Shown piece by piece: positions 1 through 8,598 of a stretch of DNA of 64,000 nt. The DNA comes from Microbulbifer celer. Its GTDB lineage: Bacteria; Pseudomonadota; Gammaproteobacteria; Pseudomonadales; Cellvibrionaceae. Within the stretch, counting starts at the first letter, position 1; every line of letters starts with the position of its first letter. Location: assembly GCF_020991125.1 (NCBI RefSeq), contig NZ_CP087715.1:124001-188000 (forward strand). The letters are read 5' to 3'. A program made the translations under genes and the position numbers. The notes under the pieces are model-generated. The model had not been told where the DNA came from and did not search any database. It saw only the letters and a program-made list of their open reading frames with translations.

Positions 1-596
1 AAGCGCGGGTGGATTACACTTACAGTAAGCTACAAGGCAACACGGAAGGACAGGTCAAGTCCGAGTTCGGTCAAGACAGTATCTCCAAAACCCAAGACTG
101 GGATGCGGCGGAACTGATGGAATTTTCCAATGGCTACTTGGCTAATGACCGCCGTCATCAGCTGAAAATTCGCGGTAGCTACGCGCTAACCGAGGAATTG
201 CTGCTCAGTGCTAATGCGCGTGTCCTATCGGGTATGCCGGTAAGCTGTCTTGGTTACTACAACCCCAATGGCGAAGTCGACGAAGCATCACCAGCAGGTG
301 ACCCTCTTGGATATCGTGCTAGCTATCACACCTGTTTTGGTGACGTAGCACAGCCGGGTAAAGAGCGTACCCCGTGGACTCGCACCATTGATATGGGCTT
401 GACGTATACGCCGGCTTTCATGGATCAAAAGCTGCGCTTGAGTATGAACGTGTTTAACTTGCTGAACGAAACCAAAGCAACACAAGTGGATGTGACCTCA
501 GAAGATGCGCCTTACACCGTTAGCAATACTTACAATGTACCTCTGGCTTACCAGACACCCCGTTATGTGATGTTGACGGCATCTTACGACTTCTGA
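1..596 (+). CDS. TonB-dependent receptor, C-terminal part (truncated by window edge)
   Basis: The reading frame is open from the first bases of the window, so the gene starts upstream. The visible 195 or so residues are the last strands of an outer-membrane beta barrel: alternating hydrophobic and polar residues, a stretch NVFNLLNETKA typical of the penultimate strands of TonB-dependent receptors, and a terminal aromatic residue (ASYDF), the usual outer-membrane assembly signal. Such receptors import iron chelates, vitamins or oligosaccharides using TonB energy. Plug and TonB box are outside the window, so the substrate cannot be judged. Two extracellular-loop cysteines (near SCLGYY and HTCFGD) may form a disulphide. 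A terminator follows. Confidence 0.85.
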   Translation, partial: ARVDYTYSKLQGNTEGQVKSEFGQDSISKTQDWDAAELMEFSNGYLANDRRHQLKIRGSYALTEELLLSANARVLSGMPVSCLGYYNPNGEVDEASPAGDPLGYRASYHTCFGDVAQPGKERTPWTRTIDMGLTYTPAFMDQKLRLSMNVFNLLNETKATQVDVTSEDAPYTVSNTYNVPLAYQTPRYVMLTASYDF

Positions 597-662
597 TAGG
601 CATCAATTTTGTCGAATAAAGACCGGTTTCCTTTGGAGCCGGCTTTTAAATTTAGTAGATTT

Positions 663-691
663 AGCCTCGACCATCAGGTCGGGGCTTTTTT
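663..691 (+). terminator. Rho-independent terminator after the TonB receptor
   Basis: A nine-base-pair stem (GCCTCGACC / GGTCGGGGC, with one T-G pair) around an ATCA loop is followed by six T residues. It lies about 70 bp after the receptor stop codon. Confidence 0.8.
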
Positions 692-755
692 CGTTTTGAT
701 TTGATTTGGGATCTTAAGTTGAAAGTGATAAAGCTGGAGCTCCGCGGCTTCGGGC

Positions 756-783
756 AAAAAAAAGCCCGCAAAAATGCGGGCTT
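756..783 (-). terminator. Rho-independent terminator of ettA
   Basis: On the minus strand the perfect stem AAGCCCGCA / TGCGGGCTT is followed by a run of eight T. It lies about 25 bp downstream of the ettA stop codon and faces the terminator of the receptor. Confidence 0.85.
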
Positions 784-806
784 CTGTATTCGATGACTGA
801 TAAAAA

Positions 807-2471
807 TCAGGTCTTGATCTTCTTGTACTGCATCCGGTGCGGCGTGGCATTTTCACCGTTGCGCGCCACGAAATCCTCGTGGTACTCGGTGTAGTTGCCC
901 TCAAAGAACACCACGTTGCTGTCGCCTTCATAGGCCAGGATGTGGGTCGCTACCCGGTCCAGGAACCAGCGGTCATGCGAAATCACCATGGCACAGCCGG
1001 GGAAGCTCAGCAGAGCTTCTTCCAGGGCGCGCAGGGTTTCGATATCCAGGTCGTTGGACGGTTCGTCCAGCAGCAGTACGTTGGCGCCCTGTTTCAGGGT
1101 GTAGGCCAGGTGCAGGCGGCCGCGCTCACCACCGGAGAGTTCTCCTACGCGTTTCTGCTGATCGCTGCCCTTGAAGTTGAAGCGGCCGATATAGTTGCGC
1201 GAGCCCACTTCGTAGTTGTTGATCTTGAGCATGTCGTGACCGTCGGACACGGCTTCCCACACGGTCTTGTTATCGTCCAGGTTTTCACGGCTCTGGTCGA
1301 CGCTGGCGATCTGTACGGTTTCACCAATTTTGATCTCGCCGGAGTCCGGCTTTTCGGTGCCGTTGATCATGCGGAACAGGGTGGATTTACCGGCGCCGTT
1401 ACCGCCTACGATGCCGACAATAGCCCCTTTGGGGACACGGAACGACAGGTCGTCGATCAATACGCGATCGCCGAACGCCTTGCTCACATTGATCAGCTCG
1501 ATCACGTTGTCACCCAGGCGCTCGCCGGGCGGAATGTAGATCTCGTTGGTTTCGTTGCGGGCCTGGAATTCCTGAGACTGCATTTCTTCCAGGCGGGACA
1601 GGCGCGCCTTGTTCTTGGACTGGCGGCCTTTCGGGTTCTGGCGGGCCCATTCCAGTTCTTTCTGCATCGCTTTGGCGCGGGCCTGCTCGCCTTTCTGCTC
1701 TTGCTCAAGGCGTTTTTCTTTCTGTTCCAGCCATGTGGTGTAGTTGCCTTCCCAGGGGATGCCGTGGCCGCGGTCCAGTTCCAGAATCCAGCCGGCCACA
1801 TTGTCGAGGAAGTAGCGATCGTGGGTAATGGCTACCACGGTGCCGTCGAAGTCGTGCAGGAAGCGTTCGAGCCAGTACACACTCTCGGCGTCGAGGTGGT
1901 TGGTGGGCTCGTCCAGCAGCAGCATGTCCGGGCGGGACAGCAGCAGGCGGCACAGGGCCACGCGGCGTTTCTCACCACCGGACAGGTTGTTCACATCCGC
2001 GTCCCACGGCGGCAGACGCAGGGCGTCGGCGGCCACCTCTAAACGGTGCTCCAGGTTGTGGGCGTCCCAGGCCTGGATGACGTCTTCGAACTGCTGCTGC
2101 TTCTTGGCCAGGGCGTCGAAGTCGGCGTCGGGTTCGGCGTAGTCGGCGTAGACCTGTTCCAGGCCGGCGAGGGCGTCGATGGCTTCGCGCATGCCGTCTT
2201 CGACGTTGCCACGTACGTTCTTGGCCGGGTCCAGCTGCGGTTCCTGGGGCAGGTAGCCGACCTTGATGCCGGGCATGGCACGGGCTTCGCCATTATAGTC
2301 CTGATCGACCCCGGCCATGATGCGCAGCAGGGTGGATTTGCCGGCACCGTTCAGGCCGAGTACGCCGATTTTGGCGCCAGGGAAGAAGGACAGGGAAATA
2401 TCTTTCAGGATCTCACGCTTGGGCGGAACAACCTTGCCCACGCGGTTCATTGTGTATACGTATTCAGCCAT
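807..2471 (-). CDS. ettA: Energy-dependent translational throttle protein EttA (ABC-F ATPase)
   Basis: This 554-residue protein has the length and order of EttA: two ABC ATPase domains on one chain and no membrane segments. Walker A motifs are GLNGAGKST (near residue 40) and GGNGAGKST in the second half. Both LSGGE signatures and both LLLDEP Walker B motifs are present, with the charged inter-domain linker after the first domain. EttA binds the ribosomal E site and restrains the first elongation step when ADP is high. The frame is open 29 codons further upstream, but the start at 2471 gives MAEYVYTMNRVGK, the conserved N terminus. The region upstream holds a GGA-hairpin palindrome that would lie in the leader if the promoter is beyond it. 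Confidence 0.95.
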   Translation of the reverse strand: MAEYVYTMNRVGKVVPPKREILKDISLSFFPGAKIGVLGLNGAGKSTLLRIMAGVDQDYNGEARAMPGIKVGYLPQEPQLDPAKNVRGNVEDGMREAIDALAGLEQVYADYAEPDADFDALAKKQQQFEDVIQAWDAHNLEHRLEVAADALRLPPWDADVNNLSGGEKRRVALCRLLLSRPDMLLLDEPTNHLDAESVYWLERFLHDFDGTVVAITHDRYFLDNVAGWILELDRGHGIPWEGNYTTWLEQKEKRLEQEQKGEQARAKAMQKELEWARQNPKGRQSKNKARLSRLEEMQSQEFQARNETNEIYIPPGERLGDNVIELINVSKAFGDRVLIDDLSFRVPKGAIVGIVGGNGAGKSTLFRMINGTEKPDSGEIKIGETVQIASVDQSRENLDDNKTVWEAVSDGHDMLKINNYEVGSRNYIGRFNFKGSDQQKRVGELSGGERGRLHLAYTLKQGANVLLLDEPSNDLDIETLRALEEALLSFPGCAMVISHDRWFLDRVATHILAYEGDSNVVFFEGNYTEYHEDFVARNGENATPHRMQYKKIKT

Positions 2472-2581
2472 TAGAGCATCATTCCAGTCGGTCAGAATTT
2501 GCGCGCAAGTTAGCAGGTTGGTAGGAAAGTTCAACCTACGGTTGGAGGATAGTTCCACGGTAGTTTTCGGGACGGTTTAGT

Positions 2582-2716
2582 GGTGGCGCTGCTACCGGTA
2601 AACCCCATGCGAGACACGAGCTAGGCGCCCCCCCTCAACCCATCCATGGGGGCTCTTCTAAAACGTCCATGTTTTAGAAGGTCTCGCATGGGGTTTCCCG
2701 GTATCAGCGCCTTCGC
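2582..2716 (-). repeat. GGA-hairpin palindrome, copy 1
   Basis: The outer arms (GGCGCT..TACCGG..AACCCCATGCGAGAC and its complement) enclose two hairpins. Read on the minus strand, hairpin B is a ten-base-pair stem CTTCTAAAAC / GTTTTAGAAG with loop ATGGAC, and hairpin A is CCCA-TGGA-TGGG. The constant side carries the variant motif GAGCTAGGCGC instead of GCCGTGAA. It occupies the ettA / hydrolase divergent intergenic region of about 360 bp, which otherwise shows no gene. The GGA strand is the sense strand of ettA. Confidence 0.85.
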
Positions 2717-2831
2717 TTTGGATTCTGTAGTTTGTACTTACTTTCGCGATGCCGAGTACGAAGCTCCGGGTAATGCCAGTGCGCGCCCATCTATGTTTAA
2801 CTTTGCCCAAACAGAACTAGCGGGAACCAGT

Positions 2832-3938
2832 ATGACCCAGGAATCACCTCTCATCGTCGAACGTCAGGGCCCCATCGGCAAGTTGACGCTCAATCTGCCC
2901 AAAGCCCACAACGCCCTCAACCTCGAGATGATCGACTTGATGGCCGTCCAGCTGGATGAATGGGAAGCAGATGACAGTGTCGCCTGTATCTGGATTGAAG
3001 GCGCCGGGGAAAAAGCCCTGTGTGCGGGTGGCGATGTGGTGGCGCTGCACAAAGCCTCCGGTAGCTACGGGGAACAGGGGGCCGGTCAGTTTGTGGAAGA
3101 CTTCTTCACCCGGGAATACCGTCTCGACTACCGGATTCACACCTATCCCAAACCCATCGTGGTGTGGGGCAACGGTATCGTCATGGGCGGCGGTATCGGC
3201 ATCATGAGTGGTGCCAGCCACCGTATCGTCACCGAAACCACACGCATGGCCATGCCGGAGATCACCATCGGCCTGTTCCCCGATGTGGGCGGCAGCTGGT
3301 TTTTGAACCGTATGCCCGGCCGTACCGGCCTGTTCCTCGGCCTCACCGGGGCCCAGTTCAACGGCACCGATGCGCTCTACTGCGGGATGGCCGACCGTCT
3401 GCTGCCGAGCGACCAGAAAGAAGCATTGCTCGCGGATCTGGCGGCCACCGAATTTACTTCGGACCCCGAGCAGCGCCATATTCTGGTGAGTAAAGCCGTG
3501 CAGAGCCTGGAAATGTCCGCCGGAGAGCCGCCGGCCCCGAACCTGCGCACCCACTACGACGCGATTCAGGCGCTGACCGATGGCGCCACCTTGCCGGATG
3601 TCTACCACACCATTGCCAGCTACGATGGCGACGATAAATGGCTGCAACGCGCTTCTGCCACCATGAAAGCGGGCTGCCCGCTGACGGCGTGGATTGTATG
3701 GGAGCAGCTGCGCCGCGCCCGTCATATGTCCCTGGCGGATGTGTTGCGTATGGAGCTGGCATTGGCGGTGAACATGTGTAGCAACGGCCAGGTAAAAGAA
3801 GGGGTGCGAGCACTGTTGATCGACAAGGACAAAAATCCGCAGTGGCAGCCGGCGCGATTGGAAGATGTTAAAACGGAGCTGGTGGAGGCCTGCTTCAGGG
3901 CGCCGTGGGCTGAAAGTCCGCTGTCGGACCTTAACTGA
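2832..3938 (+). CDS. 3-hydroxyisobutyryl-CoA hydrolase (crotonase superfamily)
   Basis: The 368-residue protein has a crotonase fold throughout: an oxyanion-hole segment AGEKALCAGGDV near residue 65, then GNGIVMGGGIGIMSGASHR and the EITIGLFPDVGGSWFLNR block that is diagnostic for the hydrolase (HIBCH) branch rather than ordinary enoyl-CoA hydratases. It would hydrolyse 3-hydroxyisobutyryl-CoA in valine breakdown. The next gene encodes the following enzyme of that path, 3-hydroxyisobutyrate dehydrogenase. The ATG at 2832 starts at MTQESPLIVERQG and has GGGAA upstream. The open frame extends back to 2646, but that part runs through a repeat element and is not coding. A plain enoyl-CoA hydratase is the less likely alternative. 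Confidence 0.88.
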   Translation: MTQESPLIVERQGPIGKLTLNLPKAHNALNLEMIDLMAVQLDEWEADDSVACIWIEGAGEKALCAGGDVVALHKASGSYGEQGAGQFVEDFFTREYRLDYRIHTYPKPIVVWGNGIVMGGGIGIMSGASHRIVTETTRMAMPEITIGLFPDVGGSWFLNRMPGRTGLFLGLTGAQFNGTDALYCGMADRLLPSDQKEALLADLAATEFTSDPEQRHILVSKAVQSLEMSAGEPPAPNLRTHYDAIQALTDGATLPDVYHTIASYDGDDKWLQRASATMKAGCPLTAWIVWEQLRRARHMSLADVLRMELALAVNMCSNGQVKEGVRALLIDKDKNPQWQPARLEDVKTELVEACFRAPWAESPLSDLN

Positions 3939-4017
3939 GTCGGTGGATGCGCTGCGCTTATCCCCCTACGGTGGTCACGCAATTTTGTGGGGTGGGTAAG
4001 CTTGCGCATGCACCAAC
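3939..4017. repeat. REP-like inverted pair
   Basis: Directly after the hydrolase stop lies GGTGGATGCGCTGCGCTTATCC followed by CCTACG, and about 40 bp on a degenerate inverted copy (GTGGGGTGGGTAAGC..GCGCATGCACC). This motif family, a GTAGGGTGGATAAGCG-type palindrome, is widespread between genes of gammaproteobacteria. It is unrelated to the GGA-hairpin palindromes elsewhere in the window. Confidence 0.6.
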
Positions 4018-4069
4018 CAAGATCCACCATCCAACCCTGGAAAAATAATAAATACATGGAGTTAAACCA

Positions 4070-4978
4070 ATGAACCCGATCAAAAACATCGCCTTTATCG
4101 GCCTCGGCAATATGGGTGGGCCGATGGCGGCCAATCTGGTGCAGAAAGGATTTTCGGTCACCGCGTTTGATCTGTCACAACCGAGCCTGGATCAGGCAGC
4201 GTCCAATGGCTGTGAAAAAGCGGCGAGTGCCGGGAGTGCGGTGCAAGGCGCGGACGCGGTAGTGTCCATGTTGCCCAGCGGCGAAGCGGTACGTGGATTG
4301 TACCTGGGCGAGGGCGGTTTGTTGCAGGTCATGGATCCGCACACCCTGTTAATCGATTGCTCCACGATTGCTGCGGACGACGCCCGACAGGTCATTGCCG
4401 CCGCCACCGATCGCGGTATCCACGCGCTGGATGCGCCGGTATCCGGCGGTACCGCGGCGGCAGCGGCGGGGACCCTGTCATTTATGTGTGGCGGTGAGGA
4501 CAGTGCGGTGGATCGTGCGCGGCCGGTGCTCGCGGCCATGGGGGCGAATATCTTTCACGCCGGCGCGGCAGGTAGTGGCCAGGTGGCCAAGATCTGCAAC
4601 AACATGTTGTTGGCGATTCATATGATCGGCACCGCCGAGGCGCTGCAGCTCGGGGTGGATAATGGCTTGGATCCGGGTGTGCTCTCCGAGATCATGCGCG
4701 CGAGTTCCGGCGGCAACTGGTCACTGGAAAAGTACAACCCCTACCCCGGAGTGATGGAAGATGTCCCCGCCGCGCGGGATTATGCCGGGGGATTTTCCGT
4801 GGCATTGATGTTGAAAGATCTCGGACTTGCGATGGATACGGCAGCAGGCAGCGCCTCTTCGACGCCGTTTGGTGCGCTGGCGAAAAACCTCTATCAGCTC
4901 CACGGCGGCGATCCCGATATACGCGCACTGGACTTCTCCAGCATCCAGAACCTGTTCCGGCGTCCCGTGGGCAACTGA
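4070..4978 (+). CDS. mmsB: 3-hydroxyisobutyrate dehydrogenase
   Basis: At 302 residues this is full length for the family. The N terminus IAFIGLGNMGGPMAANLVQKG is the NAD-binding Rossmann motif of beta-hydroxyacid dehydrogenases. DAPVSGGTAAAAAGTLSFMCGG is the substrate-binding signature (near residue 120), and GQVAKICNNMLLAIHMIG carries the catalytic lysine (near residue 170). It oxidises 3-hydroxyisobutyrate to methylmalonate semialdehyde in valine degradation, in the cytoplasm. It follows the hydrolase gene on the same strand after 130 bp containing a REP-like pair. GGAG 8 bp before the ATG serves as ribosome binding site. Confidence 0.92.
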   Translation: MNPIKNIAFIGLGNMGGPMAANLVQKGFSVTAFDLSQPSLDQAASNGCEKAASAGSAVQGADAVVSMLPSGEAVRGLYLGEGGLLQVMDPHTLLIDCSTIAADDARQVIAAATDRGIHALDAPVSGGTAAAAAGTLSFMCGGEDSAVDRARPVLAAMGANIFHAGAAGSGQVAKICNNMLLAIHMIGTAEALQLGVDNGLDPGVLSEIMRASSGGNWSLEKYNPYPGVMEDVPAARDYAGGFSVALMLKDLGLAMDTAAGSASSTPFGALAKNLYQLHGGDPDIRALDFSSIQNLFRRPVGN

Positions 4979-4995
4979 GGCCGAAGCTGCGTCAG

Positions 4996-5009
4996 TTGAC
5001 CTGGATCAA
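4996..5009. promoter_or_regulatory. FNR/Anr box upstream of hemN
   Basis: TTGACCTGGATCAA matches the FNR/Anr consensus TTGAT-N4-ATCAA with one mismatch. It lies about 70-85 bp before the hemN start. Oxygen-independent haem synthesis is a classic target, and the next gene downstream encodes the matching regulator. Confidence 0.75.
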
Positions 5010-5080
5010 TTGGCGCTAACCCCGGGCAGTGTACTGTCTCGTCATTCGAAAGTGGCGAGACAAAGAACGAGGGCACAATC

Positions 5081-6487
5081 ATGGGGCTCAATCAGGAAGT
5101 CGGTGATGCCGGCGCGGCGCAAAGTATAAATGCATCGCTCTCTCCCGAACTGTTGGGCCGTTATGCGGGCCCCTGTCCGCGCTACACTTCTTACCCCACC
5201 GCAGATCGATTTACCGCATTAGCGGGCGCGGAGCCCTGGTCCTCACTGCAACAGGTGGATTCACTTTCCTTATATGTACACATCCCGTTTTGCCGTTCGC
5301 TGTGTTATTTCTGTGCTTGCAATAAGGTCATCACCCGCCAGTATGGTCTGGCTTCCAGCTACTTGAGTAATCTGCTGCAGGAAGCGCAGTGGTATCGGGA
5401 CCGAGTGGCCGCGGTGCCGGTAGTGCAATTGCATCTCGGCGGCGGCACGCCCACCTTCTTCAGCGATTCGGATCTGGAACGTTTGCTTGCGGGGCTTGGC
5501 GAGATCTTTGATCTGCGCGCGGGCAGCGACGTGGAATACAGTATCGAGGCAGACCCGCGCACCCTGGAGTTGGAAACTCTGGGTACACTGCAGCGCCTCG
5601 GGTTCAACCGGCTCAGCATGGGGATTCAGGATTTCAATCCGGCAGTGCAGCAGGCCATCAACCGTATCTGCAACCCGGAACAGGTGCGGACGCTCACTGA
5701 GCGGGCCCGCGAGCGCGGGTTTGAATCTATCTCCTACGATCTGATCTACGGGCTGCCGGGGCAGAATGTGGACAGTCTCGAGCGGACTATCGATACCGTG
5801 CTGGCGCTGGCACCGGACCGGATCGCGCTGTATCACTACGCCCATCTGCCAGACCGCTTCAAGGCTCAGCGCCTGATCAGCTGCGACCTGATCCCGTCGC
5901 CGATGGAGAAGATCGCCATGCAGTTGACTGCGGCGAGGCGGCTGACCGATGCCGGCTACCAGTTTCTCGGCATGGATCATTTCGCGCGCCCGGAGGATGG
6001 CCTGGCGGTAGCGGCGCGGGAGGGGCGCCTCGCACGTAATTTCCAGGGATATACCCTGATGCCCGCTGACGCACTGGTGGGGCTGGGTGCTTCGGCGATC
6101 AGTTACAGCCGCGATGGCTACTGGCAGAACGCGCACCGCCTGAAGGAATACGCCGCGGCGATCTCGGCGCGGGGCCAGGCAATCCATCGCGGCTGGCAGC
6201 TGTCCGCGGACGACCGGCTGCGCCGGTGGTTGATCATGGAGCTGATGTGCCACCTGCGCGTGAGCAAGGGCGAGCTCTCACAACGCACCGCGGTGCCATT
6301 CACACAGTACTTCCGTGCGGATCTTGCCCGGCTGCAACCGTTGATTGCCGATGGCCTGGTGGAAGAGACCCAGACTGACTTTGTCGTCACCGAGCGCGGG
6401 CGCTGGTTCCTGCGCAATATCGCCGCGTCCTTTGACACCCATCTGCATGGTGCGTGCTCGGACGCCCGCTACTCGCGGGTGCTATAA
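5081..6487 (+). CDS. hemN: Oxygen-independent coproporphyrinogen III oxidase (radical SAM)
   Basis: This 468-residue enzyme decarboxylates coproporphyrinogen III to protoporphyrinogen IX without oxygen. The radical-SAM cysteine motif sits in PFCRSLCYFCACNKV (near residue 68; CxxxCxxC plus the extra HemN cysteine). It is followed by HLGGGTPTFFSDSDLERL for SAM binding and the C-terminal HemN domain with the winged-helix-like RWLIMELMCHLRVSKGEL. Start at ATG 5081, with GAGGG upstream. An FNR-type box precedes it and anr follows after 77 bp, the same pairing seen in Pseudomonas. Confidence 0.95.
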   Translation: MGLNQEVGDAGAAQSINASLSPELLGRYAGPCPRYTSYPTADRFTALAGAEPWSSLQQVDSLSLYVHIPFCRSLCYFCACNKVITRQYGLASSYLSNLLQEAQWYRDRVAAVPVVQLHLGGGTPTFFSDSDLERLLAGLGEIFDLRAGSDVEYSIEADPRTLELETLGTLQRLGFNRLSMGIQDFNPAVQQAINRICNPEQVRTLTERARERGFESISYDLIYGLPGQNVDSLERTIDTVLALAPDRIALYHYAHLPDRFKAQRLISCDLIPSPMEKIAMQLTAARRLTDAGYQFLGMDHFARPEDGLAVAAREGRLARNFQGYTLMPADALVGLGASAISYSRDGYWQNAHRLKEYAAAISARGQAIHRGWQLSADDRLRRWLIMELMCHLRVSKGELSQRTAVPFTQYFRADLARLQPLIADGLVEETQTDFVVTERGRWFLRNIAASFDTHLHGACSDARYSRVL

Positions 6488-6564
6488 GCGCCGGTTGCAG
6501 ATACAATTCTGAACACACCAATAGAACAACCACCAGTAGAACATTGACCCCGCGTGATTTGACT

Positions 6565-7290
6565 ATGAAAAACCCGTCTCCAGCGGTTAGTTGCGGCAGT
6601 TGTTCGGTCCGGAAACTCTGCTTGCCCACCGGGTTGGCAGATGAAGAGGTCGAGCAGCTCGAACAGATCACCCGCAACAAGAAAACCTTGAAAACGGGGG
6701 ACCTGCTGTTCCGCGCCGGAGATCCATTTTCCTGCCTGTATGCCATCCGTTCCGGCAGCTTCAAGTCTGCGGTGATTGGTGCCGATGGGGATTCCCAGAT
6801 CACGCACTTTGCCTTGCCGGGAGAGCTGTTGGGCCTGGATGGTTACAGTGGCAGTGAGCACCCGAGCTACGCGGAAGCACTGGAAGACAGTAGCGTGTGC
6901 ATATTGCCATTCACCCAGCTGGAAGGGTTGGCGCAGAAGGTGCCAGCGCTGCAGAAGCAGATCTACACCATCTTTTCAGAAGAGCTCAAGCAGGAAAATG
7001 ATGTACTGCTGCTACTGGGCAAGCGTTCCGCGGAGATGCGCCTGGCGGCACTGTTGCTGAATATCTCCAGCCGCTATGCGCGCCGGGGGTATTCCGCCTG
7101 TGAGTTTGTTCTCTCCATGGCACGCATGGATATCGCCAACTATCTTGGACTGACCGCCGAGACCGTCAGCCGCCTGTTCTCCCGTTTCCAGAAACAGGGA
7201 CTGATCGATGTACGGGGGCGTGCGGTTGCCATTATTGATCTGGTGGCGCTCAGCGAGCTCGCCGGTACCCACTGCAGCTACGAAAGTTAA
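6565..7290 (+). CDS. anr: Anr/FNR-type oxygen-sensing transcription regulator
   Basis: The 241-residue protein has the FNR layout. The N-terminal cysteine cluster CGSCSVRKLC (C-x2-C-x5-C) and a distal cysteine in SSVCILPF together would hold a 4Fe-4S cluster that dimerises the protein without oxygen. A cyclic-nucleotide-binding-like beta roll follows, then a DNA-recognition helix ETVSRLFSRFQ identical in character to FNR. All four cluster cysteines are present. The ATG at 6565 gives the conserved start MKNPSP; the frame is open upstream but runs into the hemN end. It probably activates hemN through the box at 4996. Confidence 0.93.
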   Translation: MKNPSPAVSCGSCSVRKLCLPTGLADEEVEQLEQITRNKKTLKTGDLLFRAGDPFSCLYAIRSGSFKSAVIGADGDSQITHFALPGELLGLDGYSGSEHPSYAEALEDSSVCILPFTQLEGLAQKVPALQKQIYTIFSEELKQENDVLLLLGKRSAEMRLAALLLNISSRYARRGYSACEFVLSMARMDIANYLGLTAETVSRLFSRFQKQGLIDVRGRAVAIIDLVALSELAGTHCSYES

Positions 7291-7294
7291 AAAG

Positions 7295-7864
7295 TTAGCC
7301 AGTCTGAAGCTTTTCTTCTGAGCTGCCTTGTGGCGCTTTTTCTCTGTGGCCATCTTTCAGGTGCAGCGCCACCTGCTTTTCCAGCCCTTCCAGCGCGTAA
7401 GCCTGGCCGAAGCCTTTGACGTAGCGACCGCCGCTGGGCTTCAGCTCAAACAGGTGAAAATCCTCCAGGTCTTTGAGGTGATCTATCACAGGGCCAAATT
7501 TTTCCCGCAGCTGTTCGATACGCTGTTGCCACAAGGGCTGTTCGCGATCAATTATCGCCGCATCCACATTGAAAGTAACCCGCAGTCGGGCAAACGCCTG
7601 CTTGGTATCCGCCTCATCTGCATTGAATATCACCGACGCCTTGTTGTTGGCCTTCAAGTTGGCGGCGTGCTCGGAGAGATCGGAAATAAACAGGTAAAAA
7701 TTACCATCCGCGGCGAGAAATGGCGCGGTGCTGGCGTGGGGGTGGTTGTCGGCTGTAAGACTCGCCAGATTCAGCAGCTTGCGGGTGGCAATAAAATCGC
7801 GCACCTCGGCGACAAGATCTGCGCCGTCATTGGTTTTGGATGTGGACTTGTTTTGTTCACTCAT
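7295..7864 (-). CDS. hutZ: Haem-degrading/utilisation protein HutZ (pyridoxamine-phosphate-oxidase-like fold)
   Basis: This 189-residue protein has the split-barrel flavin-like fold of the HugZ/HutZ family: VRDFIATRKLLNLASLTADNHPHAS near the N terminus, then FLAADGNFYLFIS, and ending in the haem-contacting LKPSGGRYVKGFGQAY. HutZ proteins bind haem in the cytoplasm and open the porphyrin ring to free iron. It is the last gene of the minus-strand receptor-hutX-hutZ set, 15 bp after hutX, and converges on anr with only 4 bp between. Confidence 0.85.
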   Translation of the reverse strand: MSEQNKSTSKTNDGADLVAEVRDFIATRKLLNLASLTADNHPHASTAPFLAADGNFYLFISDLSEHAANLKANNKASVIFNADEADTKQAFARLRVTFNVDAAIIDREQPLWQQRIEQLREKFGPVIDHLKDLEDFHLFELKPSGGRYVKGFGQAYALEGLEKQVALHLKDGHREKAPQGSSEEKLQTG

Positions 7865-7879
7865 GGGTTTATCCCCAGG

Positions 7880-8392
7880 TTAAGAATTGTCTGCAGTTGT
7901 TACTGCCAACTGCTGTTTTAGTTGTTGGAAGCGTTTGACCTGTTCCGGGATCAATTTGCGCTCGGCATCCCGCCCGAGGAAGACTTTGAATACGCAGTTT
8001 CCACTGGGTGCCAGAAATACCATGGAGTGGCTTTCAGCCCCCCGGTGGGGTTTGCTCACCAACGCCACTTCCACCAGGCCGTCTACCAGCAGGTGGCCAT
8101 GGAAGGGGTTTTTGTGATGCATAAAGTTGTAGTAACCTCGGGCAATACTGCCTTTCGGAAATTCACCTTTGAATTCAAATACCGAGCCCTCGCTCTGCAC
8201 GATGACCGTAACTTTGCCCCAGGTAGGCAGCTCTTCGATCAGTTGCCACACCGCGTTGTTGTCAGCGAGGGTGGCCATTTCCGCCGGCAGGTTGGCAATG
8301 ATTTCCCGCACACTGGTGTCGAGCACCTTCGCCATCTGTTCCAGGGTGTAGCCGGATTCACTGGCGAGTAGTTGCTGTACTTTTGCTTGCAT
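7880..8392 (-). CDS. hutX: Intracellular haem carrier protein HutX
   Basis: The 170-residue protein matches HutX/HuvX. It has an N-terminal helical segment (QQLLASESGYTLEQMAKVLDTSVREI), then VTVIVQSEGSVFEFKGEFPKG and GYYNFMHHKNPFHGHLLVDGL, whose histidines and tyrosine are haem ligands in the family. HutX passes haem to HutZ. The start was placed at 8392 (MQAKVQQLL), which has AGGAAA upstream; the longer open frame begins at 8452 near a repeat. It lies between the receptor and hutZ on the same strand, with a GGA-hairpin palindrome in the 200 bp before it. Confidence 0.85.
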   Translation of the reverse strand: MQAKVQQLLASESGYTLEQMAKVLDTSVREIIANLPAEMATLADNNAVWQLIEELPTWGKVTVIVQSEGSVFEFKGEFPKGSIARGYYNFMHHKNPFHGHLLVDGLVEVALVSKPHRGAESHSMVFLAPSGNCVFKVFLGRDAERKLIPEQVKRFQQLKQQLAVTTADNS

Positions 8393-8460
8393 AACATTTC
8401 CTGAGCAATTCTTTTGGGCACTGGAAGAGAGTTGGTGTTTAGAAAAGCCCATTGTGAAGG

Positions 8461-8576
8461 GGCCGCTACCGGGTGCAGCTTTGTGAGACCTTCAAAAACA
8501 TGGATGTTTTTGCAGAGCCCCCAAGGATGGGTTTACGGCGTGTCTCACAAAGCTGCACCCGGTAGCGGTACCGCCA
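8461..8576 (+). repeat. GGA-hairpin palindrome, copy 2
   Basis: The outer stem (CCGCTACC..GGGTGCAGCTTTGTGAGAC and its perfect complement) is about 27 bp. On the plus strand hairpin B is CAAAAACA-TGGA-TGTTTTTG and hairpin A is CCCA-AGGA-TGGG. It sits between the haem receptor and hutX, so the GGA strand is antisense to that operon. The 3' flank ends in CCGCCAC, as in other copies. Confidence 0.88.
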
Positions 8577-8598
8577 CAAAACTATTTAAAATCCAGTG

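Noticed and set aside
837-2042. 401-codon frame opposite ettA, and other long frames opposite real genes
   Set aside because: Shadows caused by the third-position GC bias of the true gene on the other strand; no start signals and no family resemblance.
2646-2831. N-terminal extension of the hydrolase (and similar short frames such as MDGFTAC or MGALLK peptides at other palindromes)
   Set aside because: These frames are translations of the repeat elements themselves and recur wherever the element does.
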